From IMG/VR virus record IMGVR_UViG_3300042308_001600, positions 1 through 64,000 of that record: 64,000 nt of DNA; one strand, 5' to 3'. This stretch comes from a virus. Below are positions 49,953-58,261 of the stretch, in pieces. Each line of letters starts with the position of its first letter. The stretch's first letter is position 1. The position numbers and the translations under genes are program-made. A model generated the notes under the pieces. The model was given only the letters and a program-made list of their open reading frames with translations, did not search any database and was not told where the DNA came from.

Positions 49953-50686
49953 GACACTTTATCCAGGGCGGTATCGCGAAAGCTGACCCACTTCCAACCC
50001 TGCACATAGGCGCCGTTTTCTTCACCCTCAGACACCTTCGCGTCCGGGTCGAACTCGAGCTCACCATCTTTCTGATGGTATTGCCTGGCCAGCTCCCTGA
50101 TAGCCTCATGCCGCCCCCGCTCCATCTCAACATCGGCGACAACCTCTGCAGCGGTTTTGATCCAACGCTTGTCGTCCGGGGTCAACTCGGCTGCCTTGGG
50201 AACGTCCGGGAATCCCGGCAGGTCCAATGTTGGAATGATCTTGAGCACCTCATGCCTGACTTCCTGCATGATCCGCACAGTATTGTCGACCTGCACCCTC
50301 AGCCCCTTCAGGTACGAGTCCCAGGTTCTGTGAGCATTTTCAGAGGATTCACGATCCGCCTTGTCGCATGACTGTTCCAACCCAACAATGTAGTTGAGCT
50401 CGAACTGCAGCATCTCGACCCAGCTGAGCCACCACGTTCTAAACACTTTCTCAGTGCACGGATGTGCATTTGAGTCCCAGACGCGATTAAAATGTGACCG
50501 GAACTCCCGCGTGTTACCATTCAGACCTGCGTACAGCTGGTCTGTCACCACGTACACGTCAGACTCAGCATAGTGGGCCTGTACACCCTGTAGGATGCAG
50601 TTCATCTCCTGCACGCGGCGCATTAGAGAAGCACTGTCGTGCTCATCTTCTGCAGAACATACTTGGATCAGCGTGACGGCTTTCAT
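49949..50686 (-). CDS. Hypothetical helical protein
   Basis: 245 residues from ATG 50686 (MKAVTLIQVCSAEDEH). An alternating start VTLIQVC resembles a nucleotide-binding-like strand, but no P-loop follows; the remainder is helical and charged. Not recognised. Confidence 0.6.
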   Translation of the reverse strand: MKAVTLIQVCSAEDEHDSASLMRRVQEMNCILQGVQAHYAESDVYVVTDQLYAGLNGNTREFRSHFNRVWDSNAHPCTEKVFRTWWLSWVEMLQFELNYIVGLEQSCDKADRESSENAHRTWDSYLKGLRVQVDNTVRIMQEVRHEVLKIIPTLDLPGFPDVPKAAELTPDDKRWIKTAAEVVADVEMERGRHEAIRELARQYHQKDGELEFDPDAKVSEGEENGAYVQGWKWVSFRDTALDKVS

Positions 50687-51339
50687 GCGTCGTAGTCGGG
50701 CAGGAACGTTTCCTTGATGCCACCTTTGTAGCCGCGCTGTACATGCACAGCCCCAAGACAGAACCCAGCCTGGGGCCAGGGAGTCTTGGGCGGTGGGGTC
50801 TTCACGTACGCGATCTCCTTGATACCGAAGCCAGCATTCCGGATGGCGTTGCGTTTGGCCTTCTGGAACACGTTGGGGACCAGACACAAGTACACAACAT
50901 TGTCGGCCAGCTCCATCCCACGAATCCACCAGTTCAGGAGTTTCTCCCAAGGCGGGTTGGTGATGATGAAACTGAACTTGTCTACATGGTCCAGCTTGGT
51001 GTCCTTGAGGGTGTCGCGTTTCATCACACAACCCCACCAGTTCTTGGTGTCGAAGAAATCGATCCCGGCGTCCACTTCAGCCCACTTCAAACTGGTTACA
51101 GCACATCGCGTCTTCAATGCCTCCAGGAATGCGCCCTGTCCGCGAGCCGGGTCAAGAATGTATCCGCCGGTCATCTGCGCAGCAAAATGATCCACGAGCT
51201 GCTGGGCCAATGGCGCGGGTGTCATGACCCGGTTCTCACCGTTGGACGGTACGAGCCCGCGCCGTTTAACCTTTTGTACTTCGTCCACCACCCCAGCTGG
51301 TTGTTGGGGTATTTCGGTTTTCTTTTTTTTAGCTGTCAT
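50683..51339 (-). CDS. N6-adenine-type DNA methyltransferase
   Basis: 218 residues. Motif I ILDPARGQGAFLEAL (61-75) and motif IV ITNPPWEKL (127-135, NPPW) identify an AdoMet-dependent amino-methyltransferase; VYLCLVPNVF and CLGAVHVQRGYKG follow in C-terminal strands. Short and lacking a clear recognition region, it may be an orphan or act with another protein. Phage orphan adenine methylases protect DNA from host restriction. Target unknown. Confidence 0.8.
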   Translation of the reverse strand: MTAKKKKTEIPQQPAGVVDEVQKVKRRGLVPSNGENRVMTPAPLAQQLVDHFAAQMTGGYILDPARGQGAFLEALKTRCAVTSLKWAEVDAGIDFFDTKNWWGCVMKRDTLKDTKLDHVDKFSFIITNPPWEKLLNWWIRGMELADNVVYLCLVPNVFQKAKRNAIRNAGFGIKEIAYVKTPPPKTPWPQAGFCLGAVHVQRGYKGGIKETFLPDYDA

Positions 51340-51393
51340 AGGTCATTTGATCCCTGTATTCCGAAGCTCATACCGGAGGTTCTTGATGAGTTC

Positions 51394-51906
51394 TCATTGG
51401 ATATTGTCATGTACGATATGGGGAATACCGCGCTGGTCATCTTCCTTGGAGAAGAACAGACCACAATTCAGACAGTCATACAACCCCTCGGAATCGGGAG
51501 GCTCTGCGCAGACGAAGCCGCAACCAACAAGGTCACCCTCAAACCGCGGCTCGTCCGGACACTGAACACAGGACACCAACCGGTACGCCCGGATGTTCCG
51601 CACAAAACCACTGGCTACCGGAGGAAAGTCCGGGGCTAGCTCAATGATACGCAGCTCAACCAGCGTCTCCACTATTCCCTCGTTCTCGCTCCAGTGCTTG
51701 GCATAGAAGACATCGGAAGGCAGGTGATCTGTCTCAGGCAGGCGTACACTGACATGACAATACGGCTCGTACTGCCCAGGTGCTTCCTCCATTTCGGTGG
51801 TGAGGGACACAGCCAGCCCACCCAGAGCGTAAGTGGTCACAGACAACCGCCCTGACAACGTCGTGTCGAAGTGCTTAAACTTGAATTTAACCGTTGGATT
51901 CGTCAT
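51394..51906 (-). CDS. DUF4313-like phage protein
   Basis: 170 residues from ATG 51906. LAVSLTTEMEEAPGQYEPYCHV, DVFYAKHWSENEGIVETLVE and a C-terminal CVQCPDEPRF ... CLNCG are recalled from phage DUF4313-type proteins. Directly after the TGA stop the same frame continues for 16 codons; see findings. Not assigned. Confidence 0.65.
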   Translation of the reverse strand: MTNPTVKFKFKHFDTTLSGRLSVTTYALGGLAVSLTTEMEEAPGQYEPYCHVSVRLPETDHLPSDVFYAKHWSENEGIVETLVELRIIELAPDFPPVASGFVRNIRAYRLVSCVQCPDEPRFEGDLVGCGFVCAEPPDSEGLYDCLNCGLFFSKEDDQRGIPHIVHDNIQ

Positions 51907-52159
51907 AGGGAACGAGCTTGCAAAACACCCCAGCCTGCTTGGCTTTGCGGCTGGAGAAACGCTGGTACAGGTTTTTGTGAAAGTCATCTTGACGCTGCTT
52001 GCCCATGTTGCTGGTCGTGAACTTTGGACACGCGGCAGACTGCTTTTCAGCCCACTCTATTCCCCACCCCCACAACTCCAAAAACTTACCATCGCCGACA
52101 CGCTGCAGCACTTTGGGCACTTTGGGCAGCGGGACTCTGCTTCCGTGTCTGGCGCTCAT
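51887..52159 (-). CDS. Hypothetical basic protein
   Basis: 90 residues from ATG 52159 (MSARHGSRVPLPKVPKVLQR). Basic, with WGIEWAEKQSAACPKF. The ATGA couples it to the upstream gene. Not recognised. Confidence 0.6.
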   Translation of the reverse strand: MSARHGSRVPLPKVPKVLQRVGDGKFLELWGWGIEWAEKQSAACPKFTTSNMGKQRQDDFHKNLYQRFSSRKAKQAGVFCKLVPYDESNG

Positions 52160-53151
52160 ACCTTGTTCGGGTACTGCATGACCGGACACTCTAGCAGTCC
52201 CTCGATATTCTCCGGACCAAGCATGCGCAGCATAGACGTGCGCAAGACATCATAGCTGGGAGCTTCGCAGATGAACTCCCATTCACCTGAGCTCTCCAGC
52301 GAGCCATACAGGGCAAACAGGACGGGGTGATCGTTGTCAGCCGCGTGGCGCTCCTGCGCATCCTCGACGGTGTAGTGTTCCATCGCCCAGCCGTCCTCAC
52401 TGTGCCGCACTGTGCGCACCTGGTAACGCTGATAACGTCCCTGCTGCGCGGGCGCGGCAGCCCACTCCACGTTCATGCTGCAGTTGGGTGTGTTTTGGAT
52501 ACGCACTGGCAACCGCAGTTTGGTCGCCAGAGACAGGAGTTCATCTTCACCCCAACGCACCGGGATCTCACAGTTCTGCTCCCAGAACATGGATTCTACC
52601 GCAGGTCCTACGTGGTCTTCCAAATAGTACGGCCAAACATCCTGCATGGCGTTGAAGTCCACATGGTCACAACTCCATGCCTCGAACAGCCGGCCGAGGT
52701 GTGCGCACCTTCGCATGAATTCATCCGCGCCGTTGTAGATCTCGGAGATGTCGTAGCTCTGCTTGTTTGCAAAGTAGTCGTACAGACCTTTGGCAATTGC
52801 AAATTCCGCTGCAGCATCTGGCGCCTCAGCCGGTTGTTCTGGAGTTTTGAGCGCCTGCTCCAGCCTGTATTTGCTCATGTCGTACCGCTGCCGCACAGCC
52901 AGGTTCCAGGCGTCGTTCCATAATGCCGCATCCTGTGCGTTGTCCGGATCAAATATCTTCTGCAACATCACAGCATCCCATGCGGCAGCCATCAGCACAT
53001 TTGCATCACAATAATCATTCGCACCGAGCCCGTCTTTGCCGCTGATCAAAGCGCACAGCTGCGCATCATTTAACCCCAACCTCAGAGCAGTGCAGAACCC
53101 GCAGGCCAACCCGTACAAGATATTCTCACGATACGGATCAGTCTCGGACAT
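52156..53151 (-). CDS. Hypothetical helical protein
   Basis: 331 residues, mainly helical (RENILYGLACGFCTALRLGL, DAALWNDAWNLAVRQRYDMS) with a Gly/Trp-rich C-terminal part. Cysteine-containing N-terminal region. Not recognised. Confidence 0.6.
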   Translation of the reverse strand: MSETDPYRENILYGLACGFCTALRLGLNDAQLCALISGKDGLGANDYCDANVLMAAAWDAVMLQKIFDPDNAQDAALWNDAWNLAVRQRYDMSKYRLEQALKTPEQPAEAPDAAAEFAIAKGLYDYFANKQSYDISEIYNGADEFMRRCAHLGRLFEAWSCDHVDFNAMQDVWPYYLEDHVGPAVESMFWEQNCEIPVRWGEDELLSLATKLRLPVRIQNTPNCSMNVEWAAAPAQQGRYQRYQVRTVRHSEDGWAMEHYTVEDAQERHAADNDHPVLFALYGSLESSGEWEFICEAPSYDVLRTSMLRMLGPENIEGLLECPVMQYPNKV

Positions 53152-53497
53152 ACCGGTCCTCCAAGGGCATGCCTGGTTCTGATCTCACAAACTCGCGCTG
53201 ACGAATGACCCTGTAACAGGTGTTCTCTTGGAGCCAAAGCGGCGCGTGCTCCTGGTGTGTCAACTGCGTCGGCTTATTGACGATCAACAGACGGTTGATG
53301 GTGTTCTGCAACATCAGGCAATCATTCACAGATACGGTATGGGCGTGTCCAGTGGCTTCCCCGTGCGCGAGCACAAACCGACCGGCTTCGCTTCTGCTTC
53401 GTTTCATCTTCTTCTGAGCTGCCGCTTCGGGCATCTCGACTGGCACAAGCAGGACATCGCCCTGCCTGACAATTGCTGGGATTGCGGTGGTGTTCAT
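53138..53497 (-). CDS. HGEATGHAH small protein, DUF6745 partner
   Basis: 119 residues. IVRQGDVLLVPVEMP, then RFVLAHGEATGHAHTVSV (His45 to His53) and a C-terminal HQEHAPLWLQENTCYRVIRQ match a small family that I recall adjacent to DUF6745 genes in bacteria and phages. The conserved histidines suggest a metal or nucleotide site but no function is known. It overlaps the DUF6745 gene by ATGA. Confidence 0.7.
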   Translation of the reverse strand: MNTTAIPAIVRQGDVLLVPVEMPEAAAQKKMKRSRSEAGRFVLAHGEATGHAHTVSVNDCLMLQNTINRLLIVNKPTQLTHQEHAPLWLQENTCYRVIRQREFVRSEPGMPLEDRYVRD

Positions 53498-54987
53498 GAT
53501 TCAAAGGTGGGGTTGTAGTGATCTGCTCGCAGACCAAACGTCCAGGCCACGGCTTCTTTCGAAGAGCTTATATGCGGCGGCACCTGCAGGTAGTAGTCCT
53601 TGAAGGTACCGTCCGGTTCAGCCGTAGAGTTCACGACTTTGACGAACAACGTCAGACTGTGCTTGGTGGCGCCGAAGCGCCGCACGGTGTCGCAAGTACG
53701 CCGGTATTCAATTTCACCAAGCCGCGGCTGGCTCAGGTCATACGCATCGGCTGGCAGCCCGGCCACAAACAATGTTCCGAAGTCGTCACGATGGAGCACC
53801 TTCAGGATTCCACTGGCCTCCAGAATCTCCGGCGCCAGCAGCTCGATCATGATGCGCCGAACTTCCTGGTTATCCTCTTCCAGGATATCCTCGGGTGCGT
53901 ACTCGCGCCGCATCACGTTTTCAGGCACGCGCACACCCTTATAGCTGTACCCGAGGATACGCCAACAGGAGGGCAGCATTCGTGCATGATGCGGCATGTC
54001 CTTGAGGGGGCGCTTAGAGATCGGCACGGCTGTGATCTTGTCTGGTACATCGAACCCCCAGTTCTCATAGAAGCCTGGATACTCCTTGGAGGCTACGCAG
54101 AACAGACCACGTGGGTGTGCCACCCCCACAGCTGCCTTGCGCCAGTTGGCAGGCATCTTGAATGCGAAGCACTTACCACCACGCTGTACGGTTGTGAGGA
54201 CCACGCGTCCCCGGATAAGCTGCACCCCAGCAGCGCCGGGAGTGGAGCGCCAACGCCCTCGGTTGAATTGGGAGTGACCAGTAACACCCATGCCCACGCG
54301 GATCTGACTCTGGTTATGCAGGGCATAAACGGACTTGTCGAATCGGTGCGCTACATGGAGCAGGAACTTATTGAGGGGCTCGAGCCGTTTCCTGGCCGCT
54401 GCATCTCGCTTGGCGCGCGCGATCTCACGTTTCTGGTTCAACTGCGATCTTAGTGTCGCCAGGTAGAGTGAGCTTGGACGTGGGGTGGGGGCGACCCAGC
54501 CGCGACCTGGGCGGCGCTTCTGCGCGGCATACCTCAGTGCTTGAAGGCGCTTGGTCAGAGTCGCGTACACGACCCGATCAAACCCTGTAGGGTATTTGCC
54601 ATGACGTACAATGACGTCCCACTGCCGCGCCGTCATGCTCTTGCGCACGTCACCCATCGTGGCGTCTTTGATCCGCTTGCGGACAACTGCATCCAGGACC
54701 TCTACGGTCTGCATGGTACGATCACGCATGCGCAGCAGCTCTACTGCGAAAGCTTGGTCCTCCTTGAACCTGATACAGATGTTCCGCAACTCCTGCTCGG
54801 CCTCATTGACTTTGTGCCATGCCAGCCATTCCACCTCCGTGACAGGAACGCGCTCCTCCACGATTCTGTTTGAAAAGTCAGCATACGCGCGCAGATGCCA
54901 TCCGCCGCTCTGCTGATACAGGGTGTACTTGCGCCCCTCATCCACCATGACAGCAATGCTGCCTGTAGCGGTGTGGCCTATCAGCAT
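53494..54987 (-). CDS. DUF6745-like protein
   Basis: 497 residues. Basic N-terminal and middle parts are followed by YKGVRVPENVMRREYAPEDI, DNQEVRRIMIELLAPEI, and near residue 448 VKVVNSTAEPDGTFKDYYLQ then VPP and KEAVAWTFGL, the recalled DUF6745 signature. The N-terminal 300 residues do not look like the usual family context. Biochemical role unknown. Pairing with the HGEATGHAH gene is a known neighbourhood by recall. Confidence 0.7.
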   Translation of the reverse strand: MLIGHTATGSIAVMVDEGRKYTLYQQSGGWHLRAYADFSNRIVEERVPVTEVEWLAWHKVNEAEQELRNICIRFKEDQAFAVELLRMRDRTMQTVEVLDAVVRKRIKDATMGDVRKSMTARQWDVIVRHGKYPTGFDRVVYATLTKRLQALRYAAQKRRPGRGWVAPTPRPSSLYLATLRSQLNQKREIARAKRDAAARKRLEPLNKFLLHVAHRFDKSVYALHNQSQIRVGMGVTGHSQFNRGRWRSTPGAAGVQLIRGRVVLTTVQRGGKCFAFKMPANWRKAAVGVAHPRGLFCVASKEYPGFYENWGFDVPDKITAVPISKRPLKDMPHHARMLPSCWRILGYSYKGVRVPENVMRREYAPEDILEEDNQEVRRIMIELLAPEILEASGILKVLHRDDFGTLFVAGLPADAYDLSQPRLGEIEYRRTCDTVRRFGATKHSLTLFVKVVNSTAEPDGTFKDYYLQVPPHISSSKEAVAWTFGLRADHYNPTFES

Positions 54988-55469
54988 AGCAGTTCTCCCT
55001 TGTAGACCAGGTTGCGGATCGCACCTTCACAGACCAGAAGCAAATATGGGTCCTCCGTTGCTTCAGGTACTAAGTGTTGGGCCACCGCCATTTGACTACG
55101 TGCCAACGCCACAGCCTGGATGGGATTGATGGCCTGCACGGTGGTCAAGAACGTGTCCTGCCCATACGTGTCCGCCAGGTAGTCGGGATACAGCAACAGC
55201 ACCGAGTAGGGACGACTCGCCTCCTCGACTTCCCATTCATCACCTTGCTCCATCTGGATATCGAACAACTGATCAGCGACGCGGGCCTGATCAAAGTCAA
55301 AGATCCGCGCATGTGTGTTCTCTGGGTGCCAGCTCGCTCCTACACCCTGCTTACCATCTGGATGGCACATGTACATCCCTTGAGGATTCCTGAGCCACAC
55401 CTTCTTACCTGCGAACAGCCTCTCCAGTTCGCGTCGGCGTCCGAGCGCCTTGATTTCATTCTGGTTCAT
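54981..55469 (-). CDS. Hypothetical protein
   Basis: 162 residues. Basic start (NEIKALGRRRELERLFAGKK), beta-rich middle (YSVLLLYPDYLADTYG) and a helical end. Not recognised. Confidence 0.6.
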   Translation of the reverse strand: MNQNEIKALGRRRELERLFAGKKVWLRNPQGMYMCHPDGKQGVGASWHPENTHARIFDFDQARVADQLFDIQMEQGDEWEVEEASRPYSVLLLYPDYLADTYGQDTFLTTVQAINPIQAVALARSQMAVAQHLVPEATEDPYLLLVCEGAIRNLVYKGELLC

Positions 55470-55899
55470 GAATTCTCTGGATTAGATTAAAGACCGGAGG
55501 CGCCGCAGGTTCCTCATTTGCTTCCAGGTAGACCGTCAGTACATCAACGGCGCCCTTGTCCTTAATGTCGAACCCGAAGAACTTCGCCGCAATGTAAGCT
55601 ACCAGCCGGCTAGGTACTATTTTGGTACCGACCTCTTCGATGACACTCAGTGAAAGGTGTCGACATAATCCGCAGGGTTGGTACTCGTGGGTGAACACAC
55701 AGCGTATCACGCCTCCCATGATAATCTGCCTAGCCGGGTCCGCACCAGCGGGAGGATCGAAGCCTGTTTGAATACGCTTCATGTCCTGATGGGACAGCAC
55801 GTACGTTTCAGCATGTTCTACCAGCTTGGCAGCAGCCTTATAATCATCCTCTGTCAGGATTACTGGGACGAAACCGAGGTCTCCTAATCCCATTGGCAT
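55456..55899 (-). CDS. Hypothetical protein
   Basis: 147 residues. Helical start (TEDDYKAAAKLVEHAETYVL), a Cys/His segment (IRCVFTHEYQPCGLCRHLS) and a beta-rich end. Not recognised. Confidence 0.6.
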   Translation of the reverse strand: MPMGLGDLGFVPVILTEDDYKAAAKLVEHAETYVLSHQDMKRIQTGFDPPAGADPARQIIMGGVIRCVFTHEYQPCGLCRHLSLSVIEEVGTKIVPSRLVAYIAAKFFGFDIKDKGAVDVLTVYLEANEEPAAPPVFNLIQRIHEPE

Positions 55900-56591
55900 A
55901 TGTCGTCTTCGAGGTTTGTCATGTCCTCTACATCCGGGATGGAATCAAGGTCCCCAACGCAGACGTACACCTTGCGGTTGGCATGACAGAACTGGAGCGG
56001 GAAGGATTGTTCCCAACCCCAATCCTCTTTGCCGGAATGCGTCAAGGACACGAGAGCCTCCGTGGGTTTCTCTTTCCTGCCTATGGTTGAAATCGGGAGC
56101 TCCTGGAACAACGGCAAGACTGCCTCCCAGGTGATTTCGTCTTCTTCCTCATTGAACTCCAATACAGCGGTGTGCAGGTGCAGCTGGGTGTCTGCTATTG
56201 CCGGCCTGTCCTGGTCACAACGATAGACCTGCACGGTCAGGAGACCCAACCGCAACCCGAACAAGCTCACCGGCATGGTGTTATACGCGGCGCTCTTGTG
56301 TGAGCTGTGCAGAGGGTCAAGCTTGGTGTTCTCGCTCAGGTATATGGACACTTTGCGCTTCCCACTGAGAACCTTGATCTGACTGATATCCACGTCCCAG
56401 ACTACACCGTCGTCTACTTCGACGGCAGCGTAGCATTCCGGACCACGCAAGATGTACGAGATCTCACCGCGAATCACGCCGAACCAGGCGTCGTCGGCAC
56501 GCGCTGCAGCTTCCACGAAATCCCCCACGGCCAGCCCGGTCGGTTGCCAGGGCGTCACAATCCAGTCAACAGCAGTTAGAGTTGTACTCAT
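55884..56591 (-). CDS. Hypothetical protein
   Basis: 235 residues. Two beta-rich parts (YAAVEVDDGVVWDVDISQIK; LGLLTVQVYRCDQD) and an acidic end. Not recognised. Confidence 0.6.
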   Translation of the reverse strand: MSTTLTAVDWIVTPWQPTGLAVGDFVEAAARADDAWFGVIRGEISYILRGPECYAAVEVDDGVVWDVDISQIKVLSGKRKVSIYLSENTKLDPLHSSHKSAAYNTMPVSLFGLRLGLLTVQVYRCDQDRPAIADTQLHLHTAVLEFNEEEDEITWEAVLPLFQELPISTIGRKEKPTEALVSLTHSGKEDWGWEQSFPLQFCHANRKVYVCVGDLDSIPDVEDMTNLEDDICQWD

Positions 56592-57031
56592 GATTCGTCA
56601 ATGATCTCGTAATCCAGGAACTCTCCAAACTCAGGCGCAGGCACCGGGAAGTCGGGATTGTATTTGATGTGAGGATGCCCCAGAGGAACCTTGGCTTCAC
56701 ACTCCATTCGATAAACCACACGCACTTTGCGTACCATCTGCACAACCACCCGCGTCGATGACTCTTGCGGATATGCAGGGTCACTGTACAGCACGTTGAA
56801 TTGAAAGTGCACCCCGTGTATGTCGGGTAGCTCCAGATAGGGGATATGCTTGGCTACCTCCAGGAGCCTGGCCGTGGTCGTCATGGGATTGAAACCATTG
56901 AACCCCATGACGTAGTACTGAATGAGATCGTCCCAGGCTACATCAATAGCCTCACCTCGCTGATGTCGCAGAGATTCAAATATCTGCGTGATATCCTGAC
57001 GGAATTGCTTACGTGACTGGATCAGGTCCAT
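56588..57031 (-). CDS. Hypothetical protein
   Basis: 147 residues. Helical first part (KQFRQDITQIFESLRHQRGE), beta-rich second (VRVVYRMECEAKVPLG). The start overlaps the upstream stop by 23 bases. Not recognised. Confidence 0.6.
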   Translation of the reverse strand: MDLIQSRKQFRQDITQIFESLRHQRGEAIDVAWDDLIQYYVMGFNGFNPMTTTARLLEVAKHIPYLELPDIHGVHFQFNVLYSDPAYPQESSTRVVVQMVRKVRVVYRMECEAKVPLGHPHIKYNPDFPVPAPEFGEFLDYEIIDES

Positions 57032-57770
57032 GGTCCGATGCTGGTTCGGTTTGCGTGTCTGAGATCAACGCCTTGGGTCCCTTTTCACGGGGACACACAT
57101 TCTCGTTCATGTTCGGCACATAGAACTTCAGGCAGGCCTCCTCGAGGTGCTTGATGTCCAGGAGCTTATGCTTTGCGTCCATGACCACGCAGTGGTTGTC
57201 CCGGGTGTCGATCCGGAGTTCCAGGTACTTGGCTGTCGCCGCCATGTTGGTGTTGCCCCAGTAGAAGTTCGGGTGGTTCAGGACTGCCAGCACGCGTGCT
57301 AGCGGCACCCACGTGACTTCCTCAGGTTGACGCGCAGCCGACAGTTCACCATCCTTCGCGATTACCGAGAGGTCCGCGTGAATATTCCGCAGCTCTGTTG
57401 CGATCCCCTGTGCTGTCAGCTCCAGGGCGGCGCGGCGGGCATGCACACCGAGCTTCAATGCTTGATCTATGGCATCTACCATGGTTGAACAAGTCGTGAC
57501 GGTGTGGTTGATCGCAAACAACAGCGCCGCAGTTTTTGCCGTCAGCGTGATTGATGCCGCTGCTTGCGTGGCCAGCTCCGCCAGCTCCTCAAGCATCGCA
57601 GCCCGCTGCTGGGATGTCTGCGCCTCAGCCAGGTAGGTGTTAAGGATAACGGAGAGTTCCTGCGCCGTGTACTCCTCTTTGGTGAGCTCAATGCGTTCAA
57701 CTGAATCGTCTGCCAGGATCGCATGCATGCGGTCCACAAATTTAGTGATCTGTTCAATGCGATAAGTCAT
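57009..57770 (-). CDS. Hypothetical helical protein
   Basis: 253 residues from ATG 57770, which overlaps the stop of the membrane-protein gene. Long Ala-rich helical region (MLEELAELATQAAASITLTA) and a C-terminal alpha/beta part. Not recognised. Confidence 0.6.
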   Translation of the reverse strand: MTYRIEQITKFVDRMHAILADDSVERIELTKEEYTAQELSVILNTYLAEAQTSQQRAAMLEELAELATQAAASITLTAKTAALLFAINHTVTTCSTMVDAIDQALKLGVHARRAALELTAQGIATELRNIHADLSVIAKDGELSAARQPEEVTWVPLARVLAVLNHPNFYWGNTNMAATAKYLELRIDTRDNHCVVMDAKHKLLDIKHLEEACLKFYVPNMNENVCPREKGPKALISDTQTEPASDHGPDPVT

Positions 57771-58009
57771 GACCATTTTTCGTTGTTTGGACGTTCTTTC
57801 TTCGGTTCTGGTTCACGCCACGTGTGCGCTTTGTAGATGAGCCAAAAACCCACACAGGCCCCTGCGATCTGCCCCACGACGCACAACATGCCAAACACGG
57901 CGCCGGAAGAGTCGGCCAGCAGCACCGCCCAAGGAACCATACCAACCAACACGCACACCCAACCCAGCACAAAGTACCGGACGTCTCTGCTCATTCTAGT
58001 TCTGCCCAT
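57767..58009 (-). CDS. Small two-span membrane protein
   Basis: 80 residues from ATG 58009; ATG 57994 (MSRDVRYFVLGW) is also possible and neither has a clear Shine-Dalgarno. Two membrane spans (YFVLGWVCVLVGMVPWAVLL; VFGMLCVVGQIAGACVGFWL) are followed by a Lys/Glu-rich tail. Its start lies just downstream of a terminator-like hairpin. Function unknown. Confidence 0.6.
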   Translation of the reverse strand: MGRTRMSRDVRYFVLGWVCVLVGMVPWAVLLADSSGAVFGMLCVVGQIAGACVGFWLIYKAHTWREPEPKKERPNNEKWS

Positions 58010-58019
58010 GTAAATATGA

Positions 58020-58058
58020 AAAATGGACTGGCAGGTGTGAGGGAGCACCTGCCAGTCC
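58020..58058 (-). terminator. Strong hairpin, terminator-like
   Basis: GGACTGGCAGGTG and CACCTGCCAGTCC form a perfect 13-base-pair stem with an 8-base loop (58025-58058). On the minus strand it is followed by ATTTTTCAT, a moderate T-tract. It stands between the ligase unit and the next gene, only about 15 bases before that gene's start, so it could also be an RNA processing or antitermination site. Confidence 0.6.
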
Positions 58059-58261
58059 TGTTTAATAAACGCCAGCTGTTCTGATCGGAAACCCTGCCGC
58101 GGTTTATTGCGCGTGCAGGGACAATACGTGAAACCCTGTAACCACTCAGGGAAAGGTTGCAGGAAAACGCTTCCGACACTGCACACCTGCTGGTGGTGCA
58201 TCTGCAGCTAGGGGAGCACTAGCCGCAGATAAAATGAGAATGACACGACGTGCGTATCCAA
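58059..58261 (-). other. Non-coding stretch with several inverted repeats
   Basis: About 200 bases without a convincing gene. On the minus strand ATCTGCGGCTAG...CTAGCTGCAGAT (58200-58230, 11 of 12 pairs), CCCTG...CAGGG, and CCCTGC...GCAGGG can fold; the word CAGGGTTTC occurs twice. The 58200-58230 hairpin and the terminator-like one share CTCCC in their loops. Possibly a structured leader or small RNA. Confidence 0.4.

Noticed and set aside
51394-51396. UGA recoded as an amino acid throughout the genome
   Set aside because: Dozens of genes end at TGA in ATGA overlaps, so UGA is a normal stop here.
58200-58230. Second hairpin as a terminator
   Set aside because: Neither strand has a T-tract after it; it is noted only as part of the structured region.
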